Assembly (NCBI RefSeq): GCF_000716605.1
Contig: NZ_JNXE01000010.1
Span: 1-64,000, forward strand
Reading direction: 5' to 3'
Origin: Streptomyces sp. NRRL F-525
Lineage (GTDB): Bacteria > Actinomycetota > Actinomycetes > Streptomycetales > Streptomycetaceae
Length of the DNA: 64,000 nucleotides
Shown piece by piece: positions 40,001 through 48,860 of the stretch (its first letter is position 1; the number at the start of each line of letters is the position of its first letter). The position numbers were made by a program, and so were the translations under genes. Under the pieces are notes generated by a model. It saw nothing but the letters and a program-made list of their open reading frames with translations, searched no databases and was not told the DNA's origin.

Positions 40001-41607
40001 GTGGTGGAGGGGGAGTTGTGTACAGCCAAGAGGGAGGAGTCGTCCGCGTCCAGCAGCGCGGCCAGCGCCTCGGGGCTGTCGGCGGCGAGCATCAGCACGC
40101 GCTCCGGTTCGGCCACGGAGATTGTGCGAGTGGGGGCGTTCGTGCGTTCCGGTTGGTCAGCCGCACCCGCCGAACGTGACGCGCGCGCTCCCGGCGCCTC
40201 CTCCAGCACCACATGCGCGTTGATGCCGCCGAACCCGAACGCGTTGACTGCCGCCCGTCGCACGGGCTGTTCGGGAGTTGTCTCCCAGGGCGCGGCCTGC
40301 TCCAGCGGACGGAACCGGGTCGCCGCGAGCGCGGGGTGCGGGTCGTCGCAGTGCAGGGTCGGCAGGAGCATGCCGTGGTGGACGGCGAGGGCGGCCTTGA
40401 CCAGGCCTGCGACTCCGGCGGCCGGCATCGTGTGGCCGATCATCGACTTCACCGAGCCGATCACCGCACGGCCGTCGGAGGTGCCCGTGTCCCCGAACAC
40501 CTCTGCCAGCGTGGCGAGTTCGGCCCCGTCACCGGCGGGCGTCGCTGTGCCGTGTGCCTCCAGTAGGCCGATCGAGCCGGGCAGCGCGGGATCCAGACCC
40601 GCCGCCTCCCATGCCTGGCGTACGGCGTGGGTCTGGCCGGTCGAGTCGGGGTTGACGAGGCTCGCGGCGCGGCCGTCGCTGGACACGCCGGTGCCGCGGA
40701 TGACGGCGTAGATGCGGTCGCCGTCGCGTTCGGCGTCGGCGAGGCGTTTGAGGACGACGATTCCGGTGCCCTCGCCGATCAGGATGCCGTCGGCGTCGCG
40801 GTGGAAGGGGCGGATGCGCTGGCTCGGGGAGAGCGCGCGCAGTTGGGAGAACACGCTCCACAGCGTGATGTCGTGGCAGTGGTGGACACCGCCCGCGAGC
40901 ATCAAGTCACAGCGTCCGGCGGCGAGTTCGGTGACCGCCTGGTCGACGGCGATCAGTGAGGACGCGCAGGCCGCGTCCACCGTGTACGCCGGGCCGCGCA
41001 GATCGAGGCGGTTCGCGACGCGGGACGCCGCGAGGTTGGGGACCAGGCCGATGACCGACTCGGGGCTGTCGGGGCCGAGTCGTTCGGTGAACGCGGTGCG
41101 GATGCGGTCGAGTTGGCCGGGGTCCAGGTCGGGCAGCAACTCGCCCAGGGTGCGGACGAGTTGGCCCGCCGTACGGACCCGTTGGTCGAGGCGGACCAGA
41201 CCCGGGGTGAGATAGCCGCCCCGGCCGAGGACGACGCCTACGCGTTGCCGGTCGGGCAGGCGGCTCTCCCCGCCCGCGTCGGCGAGGGCGGCGGCGGCCA
41301 CGTGGAGGGCGATGAGCTGGTCGGGTTCGGTGCCGGGCACCGAGTTCGGCATGATGCCGAACCGGGTGACCTCGACCTCGGCCAACTCGTCCACGAAACC
41401 GCCGCGTCGGCAGTACACCTGGTCGGCCACGGCCGGACCGCTCGCGGAGTCCGGCCGGTAGTAGTCCGCGTCCCAACGCCCGTCCGGCACCTCGCTGATG
41501 GCGTCCGTGCCGCCCAGCAGATTCCGCCAGTACGCGTCGAGGTCGGCGGCGCCGGGGAGCAGCACCGACATTCCCACGATGGCGACCGGCACTTGACGGT
41601 CCGTCAT
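37066..41607 (-). CDS. PUFA-synthase-like KS-AT-DH protein with fused phosphopantetheinyl transferase
   Basis: This 1513-residue protein begins with a ketosynthase: VPVAIVGMSVLLPGAADLDA, active Cys near residue 213 in VDAACASSLIAV, His in LLEAHGTATPAGD, and GHTMPAAGVAGLVK. An acyltransferase follows (GHSVGEWTAM near 654). A hot-dog dehydratase-like region comes next (SMPYLMDHCFF near 1015; VVPATTIVQHIIEAAER). The C-terminus is a Sfp-type phosphopantetheinyl transferase (GIDIEEV near 1394; WAAKEAVAK near 1439). Fusing the activating transferase to the synthase recalls enediyne and PUFA systems. It begins two bases after the larger synthase's stop and overlaps the ACP start. Confidence 0.85.
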   Translation of the reverse strand: MTDRQVPVAIVGMSVLLPGAADLDAYWRNLLGGTDAISEVPDGRWDADYYRPDSASGPAVADQVYCRRGGFVDELAEVEVTRFGIMPNSVPGTEPDQLIALHVAAAALADAGGESRLPDRQRVGVVLGRGGYLTPGLVRLDQRVRTAGQLVRTLGELLPDLDPGQLDRIRTAFTERLGPDSPESVIGLVPNLAASRVANRLDLRGPAYTVDAACASSLIAVDQAVTELAAGRCDLMLAGGVHHCHDITLWSVFSQLRALSPSQRIRPFHRDADGILIGEGTGIVVLKRLADAERDGDRIYAVIRGTGVSSDGRAASLVNPDSTGQTHAVRQAWEAAGLDPALPGSIGLLEAHGTATPAGDGAELATLAEVFGDTGTSDGRAVIGSVKSMIGHTMPAAGVAGLVKAALAVHHGMLLPTLHCDDPHPALAATRFRPLEQAAPWETTPEQPVRRAAVNAFGFGGINAHVVLEEAPGARASRSAGAADQPERTNAPTRTISVAEPERVLMLAADSPEALAALLDADDSSLLAVHNSPSTTGRSRLGIVAPDTKRLALARRAVAKGRPWQGRSDVWFTPSPLIGPDAGKLAFVFPGLEGDFTPRVEDIAAHFGLRENRSATPAQVGDVGRHGFDVVGVGRLLDAALRKMGVVPDAVAGHSVGEWTAMTAAGVYSPDEVSDFMEAFDPDSVTVPGLAFGAIGAPAERVLAALAADWPDAGIVLSHDNAPGQSMVCGPDKAVDEFVRSFRAQGVLSQVLPFQSGFHTPMLKPYLAPIEEATNRFRLHPPTVPLWSGTTASPYPSDEKAVRALFIRHLLEPVRFRQLIEAMYAAGHRAFVQVGTGQLGSLIDATLSGRDHLVVAANSPHRSGLAQLRRVAMALWAAGGTTDPVTLAPQKPAPRRERPPVRLDMDGALVSLDAPTLVKLRAELRTPAATNTPTLAALSPLDALTDRFPAAAELHALMRDTADTAAQLISAGSRRTATTAPAPRIVATAPPAPPREWQTTVHVSPESMPYLMDHCFFPQRPNWPDVADRWPVVPATTIVQHIIEAAERAAPGMRAVAVHDARFDRWLTATPSVDVPVKVVTQTPDRLAVSFGPHARGVVELAPAHAVSPPPRPRPDPAAERVPDHTAAHLYDERWMFHGPAFQGVTELTAIGDRHVRGVITTPPAPGALLDNVGQILGYWIMATRTERTVVFPVGMREMRFYGPHPRPGTEVECLVRITSLTDTALEADVQLTVNGEVWAELTGWQDRRFDNDPQTKPVERFPERNTLSEARPGGRTLLNERWPDLASRDLIMRNSLSSVERSQYAEHPPRGRRQWLLGRIAVKDAVRQWLWGHGEGPVFPAEIRVHNDESGRPYVTGLHGRTLPPLDVSLAHRAEAAVAIVRPHAPGPGPGIDIEEVVERPPSTLTTALGEEELALLRAQLAATGESEALWFARFWAAKEAVAKAEGTGFRGRPRDFAVFQVAPGSRLLVSGRLERAYTVHYEPAGNPPNLPDRTYVVAWTTGPAHEEEYDR

Positions 41608-41609
41608 GG

Positions 41610-44600
41610 CTACCAGCCCGAAGCGGTGTAGACGACGGCCCTTGCTGACTCGTCGCCCCAGGCGAGTTCGCGCAGCAGGGCCGCGGTGCCCTCCTCGGGG
41701 TCGATCAGCGAGATACCGCGCCGGGCGTACTCGCGTCCCAACTCCGGTGTGACCATGCCGTGGTGACCACCGGTGGGCGCCCAGGGACCCCAGTGCACGG
41801 TGAGCGCGCGGTGCCCGGTCCGGGCGGCCCAGGCGGTGCCGAGGCTCTGGAGCGCGTCGTTGGCGGCGGCGTAGTCGACCTGGCCCCGGTTGCCGAGGAC
41901 GGCCGAGATGGAGCCGAACAGGACGGCGAAAGCAGGGCCGTTGGGGAGTTCCTCCAGCGCCGACAGCAGGGTCTCGGCGCCGTGCGTCTTCGTGCCGTAG
42001 ACCCGCTGGAAGGACTCGGTGGTCTTCTCGGCGATCAGCCGGTCCTCGATGACCCCGGCCGCGTAGACGACACCGTCGAGGCGGCCGTGTTCGGCGTGGA
42101 TCTCCTTGACCGCCTGGAGCGCGGCGTCGGGCTCGCGGAAGTCGACGGAGTGGTAGCGGGCCTGGCTGCCGAGGGCGGTGAGTTCGTCGAGTGTCGCGGT
42201 GATCTCCCTTTGGGCGAGCAGGAGTTCGGCGGTGCGGTTGATCTCGGCGGGGGTGAGTCCACCGCTGTTGCGGGCGAGGGCGGCGCGCAGTTCGGCCGGG
42301 GTGCGGGCGCCCGCCGTCGCCGGGTCCTCGGGGCCGGCCGGGGCGGCCGTCCTGCCGAGGAGTTCGATACGGCAGCGGGAGGCTGCGGCGAGTGCGACGG
42401 CGAACTTGGCGGTGATGCCGCGCGCTCCGCCCACCAGGAGCACGACCGAGTCCCGGTCGAGCCCGATCGCGGAGGCTTCGGCGACCCCGTCACCGGCCGG
42501 TCCGGCGCCGTTGGTCGCGAGTGCGCCGAGCGGTGTCTCGGTCAGCTCAAGTCCGTGGCGCCCAGCGGCAGTTCGCAGGACGACCGGCTCGGTGTCGGGT
42601 GCCAGCAGTTCGGCGATCAGTGCGTCGGCGACGGCGTCCGGTGCGGTGTCCGTCAGCTCGACGACCCGGGCGACGGTGTCCGGGTACTCGCGGGCGACCG
42701 TACGGAACAGTCCGTGCAGGCCCGCCGCTCCGCCGTCCGCGCCCTGTACCGCGAGGAGTTGACGGGGGTTGCGGCGCAGGGCGGCCTGGAACACGGGGAA
42801 GGCGTCGGGCAGCGGCGGGGCCGATGCCGTGAGCGGGGCGAGGTACAGGATGCCGTCCACCTGGCCGTCGGCTTCGGTGAGTTGGTGCTCGGGGCCTACG
42901 GTCACCGTGTCGGCGCCGTACGAGGAGAGCCTTGCCGCGACCGCCTCCGAGGGGCCCCTGTCGCCGTCGCCGTAGAGGACGAACCGTCGCCCGCTCAGCA
43001 CGGATGCCGGGTCCGTCGGATTGTCGCCGTCCTGGTGTGCCAGCAGTACCGGGCGGAGTTGGAGGCGCTTCGGCGCGGTGCCGGTGACCTCGTCCTGCGG
43101 GGCGGGGGCGCTGTCCGGCACCGTGGGTTCGGCGGGTTCCGTCAGCCGTGCCGACAGCCAGCCCGTGACCGAGGCCGCCGTACGGGCCTTCGCCAGGTCC
43201 TCCAGCTCGGCGTCGTCGAGCGTGGCGACGTCCATCCCGCCGCCGATGCCGAGGCGTTGGGCCAGTTCGCCGGCGATCTCGGCGCGCTTGATGGAGTCGA
43301 TGCTGAGGTCCGCCTCCAGGTCGAGGTCGGGCTCGATCATGTCGACGGGGTAGCCGGTGCGTTCGCTGATGATCTCCAGGACGACACGGAGCACGTCGGC
43401 TTCGGTGACGGTCTCGGGTGCCTGGGGGGCGGCCAACTCCGTTACCGGAGTGGGCTGTTGCGGTATGGGTGCTGCGGCCGCAGGCAGAGCGGGTATCTGC
43501 GGCAGCGCCTCGACCACCGCGGGCGCCGGTGCCGGAACCCATGTTCCCTGCGGTACTGGTCCCTGCGTCGCGCCGAAGTACGTCAGCAGCACATCCCGTT
43601 GCGCGGCCACCATCTCCCGGCTGGTGCGCAGGAATTCGGAGATGAGCGCGTCCCTGTTCGCCTCGACGGGGGCACCGCCTTGAGGGTTCGTCGTCACAGT
43701 CGTCTCCACAACGCGTCGGGCCGGTGCGAGGGCACCGGGCAGGAGTGCTCCGGCGGCGGTACGGACGAGCTGTCCGTCGACCGTCCAGCCGGGTCGCGAG
43801 GGCACGGGGGTCCGGGCCGCGTCGACGGCGTCGCGCCCGTTGAAGAGCCAGCCGGTGCGCACCGGCAGCCCGGCGACGGCCAGTTGGGCCAGCGCGTCGA
43901 GCCAGCCGCGCAGCCCGCTGTTCTGGTTGGGCTCGCAGGCGACCGTGCGGTGCGGGCGGTCGCCGAGGATCTGGTCGACCAGCCGGGTCAGCACGGAACC
44001 GGGACCGGCCTCGACGAAGATCCGCGCCCCCGCCTCGTACATCGCCTCGATCTCCGCGACGAAGCCGACCGGGGAGCCTATCTGCGCGGCGAGTTCGGCC
44101 CTGACCGCGTCGGCGTCCTCGCCGTAGGGCGCCGCCGTGCGGTTGGACCACACCGGGAACTCGGGCGTGAGCACCGGCCGTTGGGCGAGAGCCTCCGCGA
44201 ACCGTTCGCCCGCCCCCGCCACCAGCGGGCTGTGGAAGGCGCAGGCCACGGGGATGCGCTTGGCGCCGAGACCGGCGTCGCGCAGGAGCCGTACGGCTGT
44301 GGCGACTGCCTCCGTCGGGCCCGAAATCACCGTCTGGCGGGGGGAGTTGTGGTTGGCGACGACGACGGAGTCGGGGGCGTCCGCCGCCTTCAGGGCCTGT
44401 TCGACGTCCTCGGCACCGGCGGCCACCGCGGCCATGGTTCCGGGGTCGTCCGTGCCCGTGGCTTCGAGGATCGCCGCCGCGCGCTCGGCGCTCAGCTCCA
44501 GCAGTGCCTCCGGCGCGATCGCACCGGCCGCGCAGAGGGCGACCAGCTCGCCGTAACTGTGTCCGGCCGCCATGTCGGGCCGCACGCCCGCCTCGGTGAG

Positions 44601-47600
44601 CAGGGCGTGGGCGGCCAACCCGGCGATGCCCAGGGCGGGTTGCGCGACCCGGGTGTCGGTGAGACCGGCCTGCTGGCGGTCGCGGGCGGTGTCGTCGAAG
44701 GCGGTGGGCGGGTAGAGCGCGTCGGCATGGGCGCGGCCGAGGTGCAGATAGTGCTGCAGCTCGGGGAACGCGATGAACACGTCGGCGAGCATGCCGGGGC
44801 GCTGACTGCCTTGACCGGGGAAGAGGAACGCGACTTCGCCGGAGTCGGTACTCGCGTCGGCGAGGTGAATTCCGGCTACCGGATCATGCTCACCCGCCAA
44901 CGCCCGCCGCAGTTGCCCGACCAGCCCCTCGACATCCTCGGCCACGACGGCCACCTGCACGGGTTCCTGCCGGGCGTCCGAGCGGCGCGACGCACTCAAC
45001 GCCAGGTCCCGCAGCTTCCAGTGACCCGTCTCCGCGAGTTTCAGGGTCTCCTCGATGCCCCGCTGTGTCGCCGCCTGGCTAGCGCCTCGGAACAAGAACA
45101 GCTCGGCGGGCCACGCGTCCAGACCCTGCGCGGGCGGAACCGCCTCGCCGTAGGCCCCGATCACCGCATGGAAGTTGGTGCCGCCGAAGCCGAACGCGCT
45201 GAGCCCCGCGACGCGTTCCTCGGCCGGTGCCGCCCAGGGGCGCGGCCGGGCGTGGAAGACGAACGGGCTGCTGTCCTCTTTCCACGCCGAGTTGGGCTGC
45301 TTCATGTGCAGGGTCGGCGGCTTCACGCCGGTGTAGAGGGACAGCACGGTCTTGATGAGACCGGCGAGTCCCGCGGCGCACTTCGTATGCCCGATCTGGG
45401 ACTTGACCGAGCCGAGCGCGCAACTGCCCGTTTCCGCACCGGACTCGGTGAACACCTCGCTGAGGATGGAGAGTTCGGTGCGGTCGCCGACGACCGTCCC
45501 GGTGCCGTGCGCCTCGACCAGGCCGACCTCGGACGGGGAGACGCCCGCGTTGCGGTACGCCCGCTCCAGCGCGGCCCGCTGGCCCTCGGGGCGGGGTGCC
45601 GTCAGGCCGAGCGAGCGGCCGTCGCTGGAACTCCCAACTCCCTTGATCACGCCGTAGATCCGGTCGCCGTCCCGCTCCGCGTCCGCGAGCCGCTTGAGGA
45701 CCACGCAGGCGACGCCCTCGCCGAGCGCGATGCCGTCGGCCGAGCTGTCGAAGGCGCGGGAGCGGCCCGTGGGGGAGAGGGCGTGCACGGAGGAGAAGAG
45801 GACGTAGTCGTTGATGCCGTTGTGGAGGTCGGCGCCCCCGCACAGGACCACATCGCTGGTGCCGCCCACGAGTTCCTTGCAGGCGACGTCGACGGCGGCC
45901 AGCGAGGACGCGCAGGCCGCGTCGACCGTGAAGTTGGCGCCGCCGAGGTCGAGCCGGTTGGCGATGCGGCCCGAGATGACGTTGGAGAGCATGCCGGGGA
46001 AGGAGTCCTCGGTGAGCGTGGGGAGTTGCTCCTCGATGCCCTGAGGGATCTTCCCGTAGTAGGAGGGGAGTACGGCGCGCAGCGTGGTCGCGTTGGACAG
46101 GTCGCTGCCCGCCTCAGCGCCGAACACCACGGAGGTGCGCGCGCGGTCGAACTCCCGCCCCCGGTCGCCGTATCCGGCGTCCTCCAGCGAGCGCCGGGCC
46201 GCTTCGAGGGCCAGCAGCTGCACCGGTTCGATGCTGCCGAGGGAGGTCGGCGGGATGCCGTAGCGCAGCGGGTCGAAGGGGATGCGCGGGAGGAAGCCGC
46301 CCCACTTCGAGGGGGTGGCGCCGTCCTTGTCGGCGGAGTAGTGGACGGCGGGGTCCCAGCGGTCGGGCGGGACCTCGTCGACGGAGTCGCGGCCGCCGAG
46401 GATGTTCGCCCAGAACGTGGGGAGGTCGGGTGCCTGCGGGAACATGCACGCCATGCCGATGACAGCGATGTCCAGGGGGGCCGGGGCCTCCGGCTCGGCC
46501 GTTTCCTCAACTCCCAGGAGGGAGCGGGCGGTTCGCGCGCTGTCGGCCAGGAAGTCGGCGGCCTCCTCGGTCACCGAGCGGTGCAGGGCGTCGATCGTGG
46601 TGGTCGCCGAACGCAGCACGGCGACCTCGCCGGCCATGAACATCCCCTCGGCGAGCTGGCGTTGCTCGTCCACGGCGGTCAGCGTGCCGGCCGCGTCCCG
46701 CTCCACGCCCTTGCTGGCGATGCGGAGCCGGCCGACGTTGAGCCGCTCCAGCTTCTCCCAGATCTGCCGGTCGGGTACGCCCTGCTCGCGCAACTGGGCC
46801 TCGAAATCGAGGTAGTTGTCGCTGAACGGGCTCGGCACGCAGCGGGTGGCGTGGCCCGGCGCGGTCTCCAGCAACGCGGTGCGGGTCGCCAGGACGACCT
46901 GCTCCTGGAACAGGGGCTGGACCGCGCCGCGCGTCACCGCCTCCTCCGTGAACAGATAGGCGGTGCCCATCAGGACGCCGACGGCGGCACCGTGTGCGGT
47001 GAGCGGTGCGGCGAGCGCGGCCACCATCGCCGCCGAGCGCTCGTCGTGGACGCCGCCCGCGAAGAACACCTCGATGGTCTCGGCCGTACCGGGGTCGGCC
47101 TTCTCCAAGAAGTCGTCCAGGACGGCGAGTTGGGCCTCCCAGAGGGGGAAGCTGCCGCGCGGGCCGACATGGCCGCCGCACTCGGAGCCCTCGAACACGA
47201 ACTTGCGCATCCCCGCGTCCAGGAACTGCCGCAGCAGCCCCGGCGAGGGCACGTGCAGGAAGGTGGAGATACCGGCCCGCTCCAGCGCCTCGGCCTGGGA
47301 GGGGCGGCCGCCCGCGATGATCGCATGCGTGGGCTCCAACTCCCGTACGGCTTCGAGCTGGGCGTTGCGCATCTCCTCGGGTGCGAAGCCGAGCACCCCG
47401 ACACCCCAGGGGCGGTCGCCCACGGCGGCGCGGGTCTCGGCCAGGACCGTTCGCGACTGTTCGCCGCTCGACAGAGCCAGCGCGACGAACGGCAGGGCAC
47501 CGCCCTCGGCGACGGCCGCGGCGAACTCCGCCTGGTCGCTGACGCGGGTCATCGGGCCCTGGGCGATGGGGAGTCGGGTGCCGAGGGTCCGGCTCATCGG

Positions 47601-48491
47601 GGAACCGGCGCGCAGCGCGGCGGCCGGTGCCTCGTCCCGTACGGACTCCCGTATGGCGGCGGTCAGTTCGCGGACCGTGCGGCCCGCGTCGCCCCAGCGT
47701 TCCGCGAAGCGCGCGGCGAGGAAACCGTCCTGGCCGACCGGGAGGAGCTGGGTGCGCGGGTCGCGGGCGCCGAGCAGTTCGGACACGCGGTCGGCGGGTA
47801 CCCGCGGGGCGTCCGGACCGCGTCGTAGGAGCACGCGGTGTCCGGCCACCAGCGTGGTCTCGGAGCCGTCCATCGAGCGGAGTGCGGCGGCGGCCGTCTC
47901 CGGGAGGACCGACTCGGCGAGCAGGGCCAGTTGGCTGTCGAGGACGATCCCGGCCGCGCCACCGGCCACGGCCGCGGCGGCCGTACGGGGGCCGATGCCG
48001 CCGCAGGCCCAGACAGGGACGACCACGGCGGGGTCGGCGAGCAGGCGCTGGAGTAACACGAACGTGCTCAACTCGCCCACCCGGCCGCCGCTTTCGGCGC
48101 CCCGGGCGATCAGCCCGTGCGCACCGGCGCGGACCGCGGCCGACGCCTGGTCCGGGTCGGTGACCTCGACCAGCACCCGGTGCGACGCGACGACCTCGTC
48201 GACCCGCCAGGGAGCGTCCACGGCCAGGACGACGGTGTGCGGGGCGGCGCCGGTGCCCGTCGTGAGGTCACCGGGGCCGATCCGGCAGTGCGGTCCGACC
48301 CGTACCCCGAAAGGGCCAGGGGACCAGCGGCGGATTCGCGCCAGGGCCTCTCTGGATCTTCGGTCGCCATTTCCCAGGTCCAGTACGCCCAACCCGCCGG
48401 CACGGCTGACGGCCGCCGCGAGTCGGGCATCCGGCTCATGGAACGGGGTGATTCCAATGATCATGTCTTCGGCGCGCGCGACAGACGTCAT
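41610..48491 (-). CDS. PUFA-synthase-like megaprotein: ER-like x2, KS, AT, ACP, KR
   Basis: I start at ATG 48491 (GGAG four bases upstream), giving 2293 residues. Residues 1-650 hold two nitronate-monooxygenase-like FMN barrels of PfaD type (GLIARGAESGGRVGEL with VWACGGIGPRTAA; then FEGSECGGHVGPRG with VFFAGGVHDERSA). The KS begins near 672 (IAVIGMACMFPQAPDLPTFW), active Cys near 859 in VDAACASSLAAVDVAC. The AT has GHSYGELVALC near 1310. The ACP Ser is in DLSIDSIKRAEI near 1732. The C-terminal KR has LLVGGARGITAKFAVAL near 2020. It probably elongates and reduces an acyl chain iteratively with the second synthase. Confidence 0.88.
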   Translation of the reverse strand: MTSVARAEDMIIGITPFHEPDARLAAAVSRAGGLGVLDLGNGDRRSREALARIRRWSPGPFGVRVGPHCRIGPGDLTTGTGAAPHTVVLAVDAPWRVDEVVASHRVLVEVTDPDQASAAVRAGAHGLIARGAESGGRVGELSTFVLLQRLLADPAVVVPVWACGGIGPRTAAAAVAGGAAGIVLDSQLALLAESVLPETAAAALRSMDGSETTLVAGHRVLLRRGPDAPRVPADRVSELLGARDPRTQLLPVGQDGFLAARFAERWGDAGRTVRELTAAIRESVRDEAPAAALRAGSPMSRTLGTRLPIAQGPMTRVSDQAEFAAAVAEGGALPFVALALSSGEQSRTVLAETRAAVGDRPWGVGVLGFAPEEMRNAQLEAVRELEPTHAIIAGGRPSQAEALERAGISTFLHVPSPGLLRQFLDAGMRKFVFEGSECGGHVGPRGSFPLWEAQLAVLDDFLEKADPGTAETIEVFFAGGVHDERSAAMVAALAAPLTAHGAAVGVLMGTAYLFTEEAVTRGAVQPLFQEQVVLATRTALLETAPGHATRCVPSPFSDNYLDFEAQLREQGVPDRQIWEKLERLNVGRLRIASKGVERDAAGTLTAVDEQRQLAEGMFMAGEVAVLRSATTTIDALHRSVTEEAADFLADSARTARSLLGVEETAEPEAPAPLDIAVIGMACMFPQAPDLPTFWANILGGRDSVDEVPPDRWDPAVHYSADKDGATPSKWGGFLPRIPFDPLRYGIPPTSLGSIEPVQLLALEAARRSLEDAGYGDRGREFDRARTSVVFGAEAGSDLSNATTLRAVLPSYYGKIPQGIEEQLPTLTEDSFPGMLSNVISGRIANRLDLGGANFTVDAACASSLAAVDVACKELVGGTSDVVLCGGADLHNGINDYVLFSSVHALSPTGRSRAFDSSADGIALGEGVACVVLKRLADAERDGDRIYGVIKGVGSSSDGRSLGLTAPRPEGQRAALERAYRNAGVSPSEVGLVEAHGTGTVVGDRTELSILSEVFTESGAETGSCALGSVKSQIGHTKCAAGLAGLIKTVLSLYTGVKPPTLHMKQPNSAWKEDSSPFVFHARPRPWAAPAEERVAGLSAFGFGGTNFHAVIGAYGEAVPPAQGLDAWPAELFLFRGASQAATQRGIEETLKLAETGHWKLRDLALSASRRSDARQEPVQVAVVAEDVEGLVGQLRRALAGEHDPVAGIHLADASTDSGEVAFLFPGQGSQRPGMLADVFIAFPELQHYLHLGRAHADALYPPTAFDDTARDRQQAGLTDTRVAQPALGIAGLAAHALLTEAGVRPDMAAGHSYGELVALCAAGAIAPEALLELSAERAAAILEATGTDDPGTMAAVAAGAEDVEQALKAADAPDSVVVANHNSPRQTVISGPTEAVATAVRLLRDAGLGAKRIPVACAFHSPLVAGAGERFAEALAQRPVLTPEFPVWSNRTAAPYGEDADAVRAELAAQIGSPVGFVAEIEAMYEAGARIFVEAGPGSVLTRLVDQILGDRPHRTVACEPNQNSGLRGWLDALAQLAVAGLPVRTGWLFNGRDAVDAARTPVPSRPGWTVDGQLVRTAAGALLPGALAPARRVVETTVTTNPQGGAPVEANRDALISEFLRTSREMVAAQRDVLLTYFGATQGPVPQGTWVPAPAPAVVEALPQIPALPAAAAPIPQQPTPVTELAAPQAPETVTEADVLRVVLEIISERTGYPVDMIEPDLDLEADLSIDSIKRAEIAGELAQRLGIGGGMDVATLDDAELEDLAKARTAASVTGWLSARLTEPAEPTVPDSAPAPQDEVTGTAPKRLQLRPVLLAHQDGDNPTDPASVLSGRRFVLYGDGDRGPSEAVAARLSSYGADTVTVGPEHQLTEADGQVDGILYLAPLTASAPPLPDAFPVFQAALRRNPRQLLAVQGADGGAAGLHGLFRTVAREYPDTVARVVELTDTAPDAVADALIAELLAPDTEPVVLRTAAGRHGLELTETPLGALATNGAGPAGDGVAEASAIGLDRDSVVLLVGGARGITAKFAVALAAASRCRIELLGRTAAPAGPEDPATAGARTPAELRAALARNSGGLTPAEINRTAELLLAQREITATLDELTALGSQARYHSVDFREPDAALQAVKEIHAEHGRLDGVVYAAGVIEDRLIAEKTTESFQRVYGTKTHGAETLLSALEELPNGPAFAVLFGSISAVLGNRGQVDYAAANDALQSLGTAWAARTGHRALTVHWGPWAPTGGHHGMVTPELGREYARRGISLIDPEEGTAALLRELAWGDESARAVVYTASGW

Positions 48492-48860
48492 GATTCTCCG
48501 AATAAACGGTGAAACTGCACGGTGGGGGGTTTCGGCGGGGGTGCGCCGAATGTAATCGCAGAGGCGCAAGAGGGCTGATGGAAAGCTAGCCCCCCGGTTA
48601 CTCGTCGGTCAACAACGCCAAGGTAAGCAACTGGTTGACGGAGGTGATCCAGCCAGCCGGAACCGGCCCCCAAACAACCGAAAACCCTGCCAATTTCCTT
48701 CAGAGGGCACACCACTCGGACCGCAGTGGCGCAAGCGGTCCAAAAGCCCCCGCTATTCATCCGAGGCTCACAGTCCCGAAACACCACTGACGGCGGGAAG
48801 GAATTATGTAAACGTTGGGTGTCGATGCCTCCTCGCATAAGCCGCGCTAGGTTGGCACCC
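48492..48860. promoter_or_regulatory. Divergent regulatory region of polyketide operon and GPP34 gene
   Basis: This is the longest stretch without a gene in the window (369 bases). It is less GC-rich than its surroundings and must hold the promoter of the six-gene operon. GTCAAC (48608-48613) and GTTGAC (48634-48639) form a perfect 6-base inverted repeat 20 bases apart, and GGAGGTGATCC lies at 48640-48650. I see no regulator gene in the operon and no riboswitch or attenuator fold. Short reading frames here have no supporting features. Confidence 0.5.

Noticed and set aside
41760..47828. A 2022-codon open frame on the plus strand opposite the large synthase gene
   Set aside because: Long antisense frames are common in 72% GC DNA because stop codons are rare. 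The minus strand has clear KS, AT, ACP and KR motifs; the plus frame has none and its composition is biased.
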